The position numbers and the translations under genes were made by a program. Shown one piece after another: positions 22,281-30,279 of a DNA stretch of 64,000 bases (position 1 is the stretch's first letter; each line of letters starts with the position of its first letter). The notes beneath the pieces are model-generated. The model searched no databases, was not told where the DNA came from, and was given only the letters and a program-made list of their open reading frames with translations. The stretch is from Phytoseiulus persimilis. Its lineage: Eukaryota; Arthropoda; Arachnida; Mesostigmata; Phytoseiidae. Location: assembly GCA_037576195.1 (NCBI GenBank), contig CM075103.1, forward strand, positions 34,680,723 through 34,744,722, given 5' to 3'.

Positions 22281-25200
22281 TCAGTCAGCTCTCGTCTCCC
22301 TTTTTTGTTTATCTATTCTCCGTTCTGTCTTGCGGCTAGGGTTCCCTTCATTTTGCAGCATCTTTTGGACCAGTTCTGGGACCGAGCCTCCTTCTAAGCC
22401 TCGTCTTGGCTGAGACAGCGCTTCGCAAGTGAAGACCGTATGATCCACATCGTCTTCTGCCCCTGAATCGCAAATGATGCACAGTGGGCTAGGAGCTTTC
22501 TTGAAGCGATGGAGGTACTTCTGAAAATCTCCGTGTCCTGTGAGGACTTGGGTTGTGTGGTACGTTAGTTCACCGAATTCCCGCTTGTACCAGCTTCGCA
22601 GATCCGATATGCTATCGTAGGTCGTTCTGCCGGTCAGCGAGCTGCTCCAAGATTGTTGCCACTTGTTGAGCGTCTCTTCGCGTATCTCTTCATCCTTTTT
22701 GTGGGCCTCCTCGTCACTTCCGGACTCATCGTCCCCATCTCGGATCTTGTCGCGCCTGTAGGTCTCCACTCTCTCCTGCGCTAGGAAGGGCCAGGGGATC
22801 GCGCGGGCCAGCACAAGCAACGCTGAAGTGTATACCGTGCGATAGGCTCTAGTGATCCTTATCGCGGTGATTCTTTGCGCTCGTTCCAGAGCGTCTCTGT
22901 TCTTTTTGTATCGCAGCGCAGATGGACTCCAAATAGGGGCGGCATACAGTGCGATGGATTGGGCCAGTGTGGCCAAAATCCTCCTTTGATCCTCAGATGC
23001 TCCATAGGTGCGCGGTAAAATCGTCGCTATGTCGGTTGCCGCTTTCGTGGCCTTATTGACGACCATCTTGATGTGTTCAGTCCCCTTCAGGTCTGACTGT
23101 AATAGAACTCCCAAGTATTTCGCGGATCTGGCCACTTCTACTCTATGTCCTTCCACTACCACTCTTGGGAGGCGGTCCTTTTTGCGTTTGATCAGCATCA
23201 CGGCCTCCGTTTTCTCAGGCGCAAGGGCGAGGTGATTCGCTTTCATCCACCGTGAGATTATGTCAAGTGAGTCCTGTGTGATTTCTTCCAGTTCCTCAAT
23301 TGATCTTGCCTTCGTTATGATCGCAAGGTCGTCAGCGTATGCGATAGTCACAGCTCCCCTTGGGAGTACCTCTCTCAAAACGTCGTCATAAGCCACATTC
23401 CACAAGGTCGGTCCTAACACCGAACCCTGCGGAACTCCCGCTGACATTCGATGGGTTCGACCTTTCTCGTCGACGATCCATCTATTTTGTAGGTAGCAGC
23501 TCAGTATTCTCCGGAGGTAAGGGGAGATCTGCCTCTTCTGCAGACTTTTCAGGACTACCTCCCACTCCACCGAATTGAAGGCATTCCTGACATCCAGAAG
23601 GGTGATGAGGACACGGTCTCTCAGCTTCCGTGAGCGCTGCTTCTCGGCATCAACTATTTGTGTAACCCTTTCCAGGGCAGACAGGGTGGATCTTCCTCTT
23701 CGAAAGCCAAACTGGTTTTCGGAGAGACGCCCGTCCTCTTCAAGCTCATCTTGTAGTCTCCTGTTTATGATGCTCTCCACTGCCTTGGCGGTTGTGTCCA
23801 GCAGGCATATGGGTCTGTAGGAGTTTGGTTTCCCAGGTTTCGGGATCAGTACGAGCCTTGCAGTTCGCCATTGGGGTGGGAAGATTCCACTCTGTATGAT
23901 CGCGTTTGCGGCTTTTCCGAAGATGGATGGCCATCTCTTCATGAGTATCTTGAGAGCTTCTGCTGGGATGCCATCGGGTCCTGGTGTTTTGCGGAGCGCG
24001 ATTCGATCGGCAGCGTCTATAACTTCTTTATTGGTTACCTCGGGGATATCTTCTTCATTGATGGATAAGTTTTCTCTCTCGAAATCGGTGCCCTCTGGGA
24101 AGAGGTCCGAGACTGCCTTGTCAATTGTTTCGGAGGATAATTGTCGCCTGTGTCGGCCAACCTTATCTCGGATGATCTTGTATGGAAGACCCCACACATC
24201 CTGTCTGAGATTCTCAAGGAGATCCCTCCAGCTCGCGCGTTTTGCGTCCAAGATAGTCTTCATGTACTTCTTTTTTTCCAGCGAGTATCTTGTCAAGGAC
24301 TGCTGCGTTGCTTCGGGATTCATGTGTATTGTTCTTCTCGATCGCACGTAGTTTCTTCGTACTGAGAGGCAAGTCTTTCTCTGCTCCGCGACTTCTCGCG
24401 TCCACCAGTACGCTGGCCTTTTTCGGCCAAGCTGGGGTGATGTTCTCGAGGATGCTGCCTGACAGGCATTGCGTAGGATCTTCAGAATAACATGTTCATT
24501 TACATTCATATTGAGATCTTTAAGTCTCTTGCATTCCTCATCTATGCTTTGCGCGAGGATCTCCTGGTCGAGTCGTCTTGCAATCCAGCCGGTCTGTCTT
24601 TCTGGTATTTGTTGTTCTTCTCCAACAGCTTCCATCTCCACATACAGATGGTCGCTGAGCGACTCGAATTCATCATTGACCGTCCATCCTGAGATCCCAG
24701 ACGGGATTCGTGCTGCAGTGATGTCGATGAAGGTCTCCTGTGTACCTCTTCGGAATGTGGGGGTCTTGCTGTCATTGAGTATATACAATCCGTGTCTTGC
24801 CAGTAGCTCCTCCAGGGCATTGCCCCTGGCTGTGTTGCGAGCACTTCCCCAGGCCGTTGATGCCGCATTGAAGTCTCCCGCGAGGATAACCTGTCCGCTC
24901 GTTCCTTCAACGACGTTTTCTAGTGCTTCGATGTATTCAATAAATTCTTCTGTATTCCGGTTCGGTGAGTAATAACAGCTGAGGAGGCGTGTGTTGCTCT
25001 CGGCGAGCGCCACCTCGGTGATACCTCCAGCTATCTTCCGTTCCTTGATACTTTCCTTACAGTTACGGGTGATCCATATGGCAGTATCCCCTGATTCTTC
25101 AGAAATCCATCTTTGGTCTCTTCCGAATTTTCTGTTAGATATTTTTCTATTAACTTCGCTCAGTATACATACGCTGATATCTTCCTTGTTGACTCTGTCT

Positions 25201-25310
25201 TCCAGGAGAGCGTGTGCTGCTCTAGATCGGTTGAGGTTGATCTGTACTATCTTCATGTTTATTGTAGGTTTCCTGATGGGACCCTCTTCCCGTTCTGCAT
25301 TGTGATCCAT
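22281..25310 (-). CDS. R1-clade ORF2: endonuclease and reverse transcriptase, intact
   Basis: 1009 codons from ATG (25310) with no stop. The N-terminus is an apurinic-like endonuclease (QINLNRSRAAH near residue 25, an SEVNR catalytic glutamate, AGDFNAASTAWGS near 142, SLSDH later). The centre is a reverse transcriptase with LDVRNAFNSVEW, GVPQGSVLGP and AYADDLAII (YADD at about 658-661). A cysteine knuckle, CIICDSGAEDDVDHTVFTC, starts at about 944. There is no RNase H domain. The endonuclease start (NLNRSRAAH) and the terminal knuckle are typical of the R1 clade, many of whose members insert at fixed repeat sequences. The protein would nick the target and copy the element RNA there. The C-terminus follows the spliced form seen against 14036-14148. 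The start overlaps the end of ORF1 by about 50 bp. Confidence 0.9.
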   Translation of the reverse strand: MDHNAEREEGPIRKPTINMKIVQINLNRSRAAHALLEDRVNKEDISVCILSEVNRKISNRKFGRDQRWISEESGDTAIWITRNCKESIKERKIAGGITEVALAESNTRLLSCYYSPNRNTEEFIEYIEALENVVEGTSGQVILAGDFNAASTAWGSARNTARGNALEELLARHGLYILNDSKTPTFRRGTQETFIDITAARIPSGISGWTVNDEFESLSDHLYVEMEAVGEEQQIPERQTGWIARRLDQEILAQSIDEECKRLKDLNMNVNEHVILKILRNACQAASSRTSPQLGRKRPAYWWTREVAEQRKTCLSVRRNYVRSRRTIHMNPEATQQSLTRYSLEKKKYMKTILDAKRASWRDLLENLRQDVWGLPYKIIRDKVGRHRRQLSSETIDKAVSDLFPEGTDFERENLSINEEDIPEVTNKEVIDAADRIALRKTPGPDGIPAEALKILMKRWPSIFGKAANAIIQSGIFPPQWRTARLVLIPKPGKPNSYRPICLLDTTAKAVESIINRRLQDELEEDGRLSENQFGFRRGRSTLSALERVTQIVDAEKQRSRKLRDRVLITLLDVRNAFNSVEWEVVLKSLQKRQISPYLRRILSCYLQNRWIVDEKGRTHRMSAGVPQGSVLGPTLWNVAYDDVLREVLPRGAVTIAYADDLAIITKARSIEELEEITQDSLDIISRWMKANHLALAPEKTEAVMLIKRKKDRLPRVVVEGHRVEVARSAKYLGVLLQSDLKGTEHIKMVVNKATKAATDIATILPRTYGASEDQRRILATLAQSIALYAAPIWSPSALRYKKNRDALERAQRITAIRITRAYRTVYTSALLVLARAIPWPFLAQERVETYRRDKIRDGDDESGSDEEAHKKDEEIREETLNKWQQSWSSSLTGRTTYDSISDLRSWYKREFGELTYHTTQVLTGHGDFQKYLHRFKKAPSPLCIICDSGAEDDVDHTVFTCEALSQPRRGLEGGSVPELVQKMLQNEGNPSRKTERRIDKQKRETRAD

Positions 25311-25470
25311 CCTTCAGACTCCTTTGTTCTGTTTCCTATGAACTTCTCATGCGTCTCGGCTCCTGTGGGTTTTCCGATTGCTGGTCCGCGGTTCTCGACA
25401 TTCTCAGTTCGCTGTCCACTGCTTCGCGACCGGTCTCGCATCGTCTGGATGATCAGACGATATTTCGGGC
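25259..25470 (-). pseudogene. R1-clade ORF1, C-terminal end (cut off by hAT insertion)
   Basis: The frame continues ORF1 after the 3.2-kb hAT element and ends at a stop at 25259, about 50 bp inside ORF2. The segment is basic and lacks domains. Together with 28673-30111 it would complete the ORF1 frame across the single 8-bp target sequence. Confidence 0.75.
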
Positions 25471-25478
25471 ACAGTGAT
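25471..25478. repeat. hAT target-site duplication, left
   Basis: ACAGTGAT, identical to 28665-28672. Eight base pairs is the length expected for hAT elements. Confidence 0.95.
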
Positions 25479-25492
25479 CAGTGGCGTGCATA

Positions 25493-25512
25493 GGGGGGGG
25501 GGGGGGGGGGGG
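25493..25512 (+). repeat. Poly-G tract (20 G)
   Basis: Twenty consecutive G starting three bases after the left inverted end of the hAT element. It is one of six G/C homopolymers of 11 or more in the window. Confidence 0.95.
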
Positions 25513-25794
25513 CGGTCCGCCCCGGGCGGCACTTTCCGGGGGCGGCATTTTCATCTTTTCCTGTCACGAGTTTCGGCATCAATAAAAACAATTCACGGTT
25601 GCGAGAAAGCTACGCATCAAGATTTCGGTTCAATTTCGTCGTCTTTCAATGCCCCTCTCCCCAAACCGTTGGACTTACGATTAGAGCCAAGGCGTAGAAA
25701 CCTAGGCAGAGCCGTTTACTAATAGTTTGCGTTGTGGCGTTTCCGTTCGTTTGCTAATCAAGTTGAGAAAGTCAACCAGAAAGTTTATTAGGAC

Positions 25795-28407
25795 ATGAAA
25801 CGTGTCAAGGAAAGCGGTGCCGCATTCCGGAAGAAGCGGAAACTGAGGGAGGAAGAAACGAAGAAACTCAGGGGAAGTTTCCTCAAGTACTTGCATCCAC
25901 AAGGGGCAATGGCTGGAGCTTCCAGAAATGCCAACGCGTCAGCTGCCGGCGATACCAATAACGCATCCTTCGAAAATGTCAGTAATACTGCAGACCAAAG
26001 AACCGACGAACTGGTGTCAAACCCAGTTAGTGTGCACCTCCGTGGCGGCTTAGCAAGGCAAGTGGAATCTGTCGTGAGTGAGGCTCAGAGAGTTGAGTTC
26101 AGTGACGGTTCCCCCGCACAGCCACGGAGTGACCACAAAGAAGATTCTCCAGTCCGGGAGATAACGTTCGACTCAGGGCAAGATGTGGCCCAGGACTTTG
26201 AGCTCTCACTTTCGCTGACGGACATCGGTCTTTGGCCCGACAGAATCAGTGAGAAGCTCCGAGGTACCCTCGTCCGCCGCGGTACGGTCTCTCTCCAGAA
26301 CCTGAATTTTGATTTCGAGAAAGCGACGCGTCCCGGTGAACAAACTAAAGGGCAAGACCGTCGTCTGACCAGAGATTGGTTTTTCCGAAAGAACCAGAAT
26401 TGCGAAAAAATACTGAGGAATTGGATGGTGTATTCTCCGTCAAAATCCGCCCTCTTCTGCTTCTGCTGTCGGCTCTTCAGCCGGGGAAGTTTTTGCAAAT
26501 TCAGTTCGAAAGAAGGTTTCCAGAAATGGTGGAAATTGAATCCGAAAGTTCCAGAGCACGAAGCAAGCCCGACTCATCAGGATGCACTCACCAAGTGGGA
26601 GGAACTCCGCATCAGGTTCGATCGTAACGAGACTATCGACGAGAAACGACAGCGGCAGATGAGCTCAGAGTTAGAGAAAAGGAAAGAAATACTTCGTACA
26701 CTGGTGGATATAATCAAGTATCTGTCTCTTCAGAACTTGGCTTTCCGCGGTCATTGTGAGAAAAATATTTACGACGTTGATTTCGACGGTGAATTCAGCC
26801 GAGGAAATTTCATCGAGCTCGTCCATCTCATGGCCAAAAGGGATCCCGCGCTCCGCGAGCATCTTGTCAGAGGCCAACTATCGAAGACAAGACGCGTGAC
26901 CCACCTGTCCAACCGTACCCAGAACAGGTTCATTGAAAAACTTGGCGAACGTGTTCGAAATCATATCATGCAACAGGTGAAAGCAGCGAAATATTACGCA
27001 ATGATATTCGATAGTACTCCAGACATCTCGCACAGGGACCAGACCAGTCAAGTATTGCGATACGTCGTCTTGGAACGGAAGAACGTCAAGGTTATGGAGT
27101 CCTTCGTCGGATTTGTTGAAACCAAGAACAAAGACGCGGCTGGCATCACAGCAATGATACTGGCGACTTTGGCGAACGATGCTCTCGACCTACAGAATTG
27201 CCGAGGCCAGGCCTACGACAATGCGTCCGTAATGGCTGGTTGTCGTTCTGGAGTCCAAGCTAGGATTAGAGAAGTCAATCCGCGTGCAGAATTCATTGCT
27301 TGCTGCAATCATTCGCTGAATCTAGCGGGTCTCCACGCGGCTTCAGCATCCGGGAAATCCGCAAGCTTTTTTGCGACGATCGAGAAACTATTCTGCTTCT
27401 TCTCCGGATCTACTCATCGTTGGGATGCTCTTACTGCAGCGACAGGCAACGTTAAGCGCGTCATCGATACTCGTTGGAGCGCAAGAGGCGACGCGGTAAG
27501 CGCAGTGAAGCGACAGTTCTCGAAGCTCCTTGAGGTTTTGGATAAACTCTCAGGAGATGATGAAAACCAAGCGACCAGGGGGGATGCTGAGATTATGCAC
27601 GGACTCCTTCGAAATTATCAATTCCTGATATTTCTTAACCTCTGGGAGCCGGTCTTGAGGGAGCTCAACGATACGCAGAAATACCTGCAGAAAAGAGGGC
27701 TGGACTTGCACCAGTGTGTTTTGAGGCTCAAATCCCTGACTAGCTTCTTTCTTGAGAATCGGGACGAACTCGTTAGGAATGCCATCGTATGCGCACGAAA
27801 TCACTGCGAGGAAAACGATATCTCTATTCCTCTGCGTCGAAGAAATTCTCTACTGCCTTTCGACGAAGAATTGGAGCAAGATATGTCGGGAGCACTGAAC
27901 AGAATTATTGAGGAAATCGAGTCGCGATTCGATCAAGTCCACAAAATCGCCCGAGATTTCGATGTTTTGAATCCTTGCAATCTCCTCGATAGTGATTATC
28001 ACTGTAACCTTACAAATCACAAGGAAGACATAGACGAAGAGGAATTCAAGATCGAAAGAACTAGACTCCAAAGTTTGATTAATTCTGCCGAGTCTGGAGA
28101 GAGGAAACGAATCGTAGACGGCGGCCCACTCGACCTACTACATTTCATACAGAAATACGAGCTCGGGAATTCACTTGCGAACATCGTGATTCTAATTCGG
28201 ATTTTCCTGACTATCGGTATTAGCGTTGCGAGTTGCGAGCGCAGTTTCTCCAAACTGAAGTTAATAAAAACCTATCTCCGGTCAACCATGGGCGCTCAGC
28301 GTCTCAACAGCCTTGCCATCCTCTCAGTCGAGCACCAGCTGACGAAGAAGCTCGACTTCGAGAGCGTCATCCAAGAGTTCGCGGAGAACAGCAGTACTTT
28401 TTCTTAA
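25795..28407 (+). CDS. hAT transposase, 870 aa, intact
   Basis: ATG at 25795 to TAA at 28405-28407. After a basic N-terminus and a low-complexity linker comes a TTF-type zinc finger (about residues 190-290; NCEKILRNWM...FCFCCRLFS...HQDA). The RNase H-like core follows, with MIFDSTPDISH (Asp at about 406) and the CCNHSLNL motif near 505. It ends with the hAT C-terminal dimerisation region (SVASCERSFSKLKLIKTYLR near 812-830), which carries the catalytic glutamate. The architecture (TTF finger, DUF4371, hAT C-terminal domain) is that of ZMYM/ZBED5-like hAT transposases. The enzyme would bind the CAGTGGCGTGCA ends and excise the element. AATAAA follows the stop. Confidence 0.93.
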   Translation: MKRVKESGAAFRKKRKLREEETKKLRGSFLKYLHPQGAMAGASRNANASAAGDTNNASFENVSNTADQRTDELVSNPVSVHLRGGLARQVESVVSEAQRVEFSDGSPAQPRSDHKEDSPVREITFDSGQDVAQDFELSLSLTDIGLWPDRISEKLRGTLVRRGTVSLQNLNFDFEKATRPGEQTKGQDRRLTRDWFFRKNQNCEKILRNWMVYSPSKSALFCFCCRLFSRGSFCKFSSKEGFQKWWKLNPKVPEHEASPTHQDALTKWEELRIRFDRNETIDEKRQRQMSSELEKRKEILRTLVDIIKYLSLQNLAFRGHCEKNIYDVDFDGEFSRGNFIELVHLMAKRDPALREHLVRGQLSKTRRVTHLSNRTQNRFIEKLGERVRNHIMQQVKAAKYYAMIFDSTPDISHRDQTSQVLRYVVLERKNVKVMESFVGFVETKNKDAAGITAMILATLANDALDLQNCRGQAYDNASVMAGCRSGVQARIREVNPRAEFIACCNHSLNLAGLHAASASGKSASFFATIEKLFCFFSGSTHRWDALTAATGNVKRVIDTRWSARGDAVSAVKRQFSKLLEVLDKLSGDDENQATRGDAEIMHGLLRNYQFLIFLNLWEPVLRELNDTQKYLQKRGLDLHQCVLRLKSLTSFFLENRDELVRNAIVCARNHCEENDISIPLRRRNSLLPFDEELEQDMSGALNRIIEEIESRFDQVHKIARDFDVLNPCNLLDSDYHCNLTNHKEDIDEEEFKIERTRLQSLINSAESGERKRIVDGGPLDLLHFIQKYELGNSLANIVILIRIFLTIGISVASCERSFSKLKLIKTYLRSTMGAQRLNSLAILSVEHQLTKKLDFESVIQEFAENSSTFS

Positions 28408-28664
28408 GCGGAGTTTGTAACGAAAAATAAAGAGAAAGAGAAAACAAAAAAAAAAGTCTCTCATTGTCCAAGCATCCACGTCGCGAGGGATGGAAACCTT
28501 CCCAATAGTTAGACCAGGGCGAGTTAGACTTGAGTTTGCGGACACTGACGAAGCTGCTTCCAAAAATGTGATGCCGATAACGTCAGGGAAAATCAGTGGA
28601 GGGGCGGCCTTTCCCAAGTCGGGCGGTTCCGCCCCGGGCGGCACTAGGTAGTTGCACGCCACTG

Positions 28665-28672
28665 ACAGTGAT
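28665..28672. repeat. hAT target-site duplication, right
   Basis: ACAGTGAT, the partner of 25471-25478. Confidence 0.95.
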
Positions 28673-30111
28673 GAGTATGCCGAATGTCCGCTTGCTTCAC
28701 AGCTTGTACAGGAAGCTTCCGCTGATTTACAATTCTTGCCGATGTGGCCGTTGCCTCCGCATCGGTAGCACTTCCTCTCTGTTGTTCCTTTTACTGAGCA
28801 AGTGTTGGATTTGTGGCCCACTCCCTGACACCTGTAGCAGATAGGAACATCGTACCATTCTTTTACGCTGCAGAGTTGCCATCCGATCTTGATCTTTCCT
28901 ATTTTAAGCATCCTTTCAGCGTCGGATTTGGATAGTCGGACCAAGGCTGTTCTTTCCCCTGATTTCGTTTCTCTTATCTGTTCCACTCGAATGTATCCTT
29001 CCTGCTGCCTTCCTAATGCGTTTCTGAGTTCTTTATCGATCTCCAACTCGTCAGTGACCATGTCCATGCGACACACAATGATGGTGGAGTTTAGTTGGGG
29101 CCCCCGCGTTTTCGCGCTCAGTTTGAGCTCATCAGAGATGTATTTGGCTAGTCTCTCCTGTCCTCCATTTTTCTTTTCCCGAATCTGGATCCTGACACCT
29201 TCTCCTGTTTGGCGCACCCCTCGGACGTCGACTCCAAGAGCTCTGGACGTCTCCGTGTCGATATTGCTGCGAAGGTTTCTGAGGACATCGGCAAAGCTTT
29301 TCTCTCCTGTTCCGACGAGGATTGATCCTTCGTTTCGTCGCGAGGTCTTCTTGCCGTCTGTTTGTCTCTTGTCTGCTGACCTTTTGGCAGGGTCTCGGAG
29401 TGACTTGAGCGAGAGCTCTGCTCCACCTTCAGTGCCATTGACGATCCAACATGCCTCCGCGAGTTTCCCATATAGTTCGTGGTCGGAGTTACACGGTATC
29501 TTTATCAGAACCTTTTCTTCGATTTTATGACAGCTCATTTTCACCTGCTCTGCCACTTTCTGAAGTATTTCTGCGATGTCTATCGGTGTAGCGGCGCTCT
29601 TGATCTTTCCCACGATGAGGGTTCTCTTCTCTTTAGCGACTTGTGAGGCACCTGCTCTTAGGAGCGCAGGCGACAGCAGTGCAGTTGTAGAAGCGACTTC
29701 ACCGTCCTCGAGGCTGTGGATTTCCTTGACCGCGGGGAAGAAGCGTGACAGCTGCTCAATGATGTTCGTCGTTCTCTGATCCTGATCATCGCCGCTGTGG
29801 ATGAGTACACGGCAGCCGCGGTTACCGACAATTCCAGCGTTGCTTTTGGTTACCTTCTCGAAGGTTTGCTTGGGCCATTTCTTCTCGGCAAGGTGTACCA
29901 TTCCTTCCAGGGTTTCCAGATTTGAGATCTCTCTCTTTATTTTATCAGCTTCTTCTTGCTCTAATCTTGTCTTCCGCTCTGAGGCACCCTTTGTTCCGCA
30001 TTCGCGTTTCGCACATATCTCACAGGGTTTCGTCTCAGCTTGTATCGGGATCGTCACACTCTCTTTGATGAGGTCTCTGACTTCTCTCTCAAGCCTCGCC
30101 ACTCCCCTTTG
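28673..30111 (-). pseudogene. R1-clade ORF1 (Gag-like, zinc knuckles), interrupted
   Basis: An open frame of about 480 codons ending where the hAT element is inserted. The N-terminal half is rich in Lys/Glu and probably helical. The C-terminal half ends with CCHC knuckles (CYRCQGVGHKSNTC and CYRCGGNGHIGKNC), and a third, CTSCEASGH, whose last cysteine lies beyond the insertion. There is no in-frame ATG near the 5' end, and the frame runs into the inverted ORF2 fragment at 30112, so the true start is lost. ORF1 proteins of this clade bind the element RNA. Confidence 0.85.
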
Positions 30112-30266
30112 AGATTTATTATCTCCAGAAGTACCTCCATCGCTTCAAGAAAGCTCCTAGCCCACTCTGCATCATTTGCGATTCAGGGGCAGAAGACGAT
30201 GTGGATCATACGGTCTTCACTTGCGAAGCGCTGTCTCAGCCAAGACGAGGCTTAGAAGGAGGCTCC
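30112..30266 (+). pseudogene. Inverted ORF2 fragment at the R1 5' end
   Basis: About 155 bp that match, in the opposite orientation, the region encoding the C-terminal knuckle of ORF2 (about 22394-22530). The join to ORF1 shows GAGATTT microhomology plus about 8 extra bases. It lies inside the target-site duplication, so it came in with the same insertion. Since the same sequence is also present in the main body, a second RNA template is implied. Confidence 0.8.
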
Positions 30267-30279
30267 GCTTTTTCAAGTC
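30267..30279. repeat. Target-site duplication, 5' side of R1 insertion
   Basis: GCTTTTTCAAGTC, the partner of 22074-22086. It adjoins the inverted ORF2 fragment and continues directly into 45-bp repeats. Confidence 0.7.

Larger units (their letters stand above)
25479..28664 (+). mobile_element. Complete hAT DNA transposon
   Basis: 3186 bp with inverted ends CAGTGGCGTGCA (25479-25490) and TGCACGCCACTG (28653-28664), flanked by the perfect 8-bp duplication ACAGTGAT. Both subterminal regions carry a GCCCCGGGCGGCAC motif in the same orientation. A run of 20 G lies at 25493-25512, just inside the left end. The single long ORF is intact, so the copy may be autonomous. It interrupts ORF1 of the R1-clade element within the third zinc knuckle and is the youngest layer of this nest. 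Confidence 0.95.
22087..30266 (-). mobile_element. R1-clade non-LTR retrotransposon inserted in the satellite
   Basis: Minus-strand element with a 26-base poly-A tail (T run 22087-22112), a 168-bp 3' UTR, an intact ORF2, an ORF1 overlapping it, and a short inverted fragment of ORF2 at its 5' end (30112-30266). GCTTTTTCAAGTC flanks the whole block at 22074-22086 and 30267-30279, so the block, including the inverted piece, behaves as one insertion with a target duplication of about 13 bp. Because the target is itself a tandem repeat, the duplication could partly be a coincidence of phase. An hAT transposon is nested inside ORF1. Confidence 0.85.
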
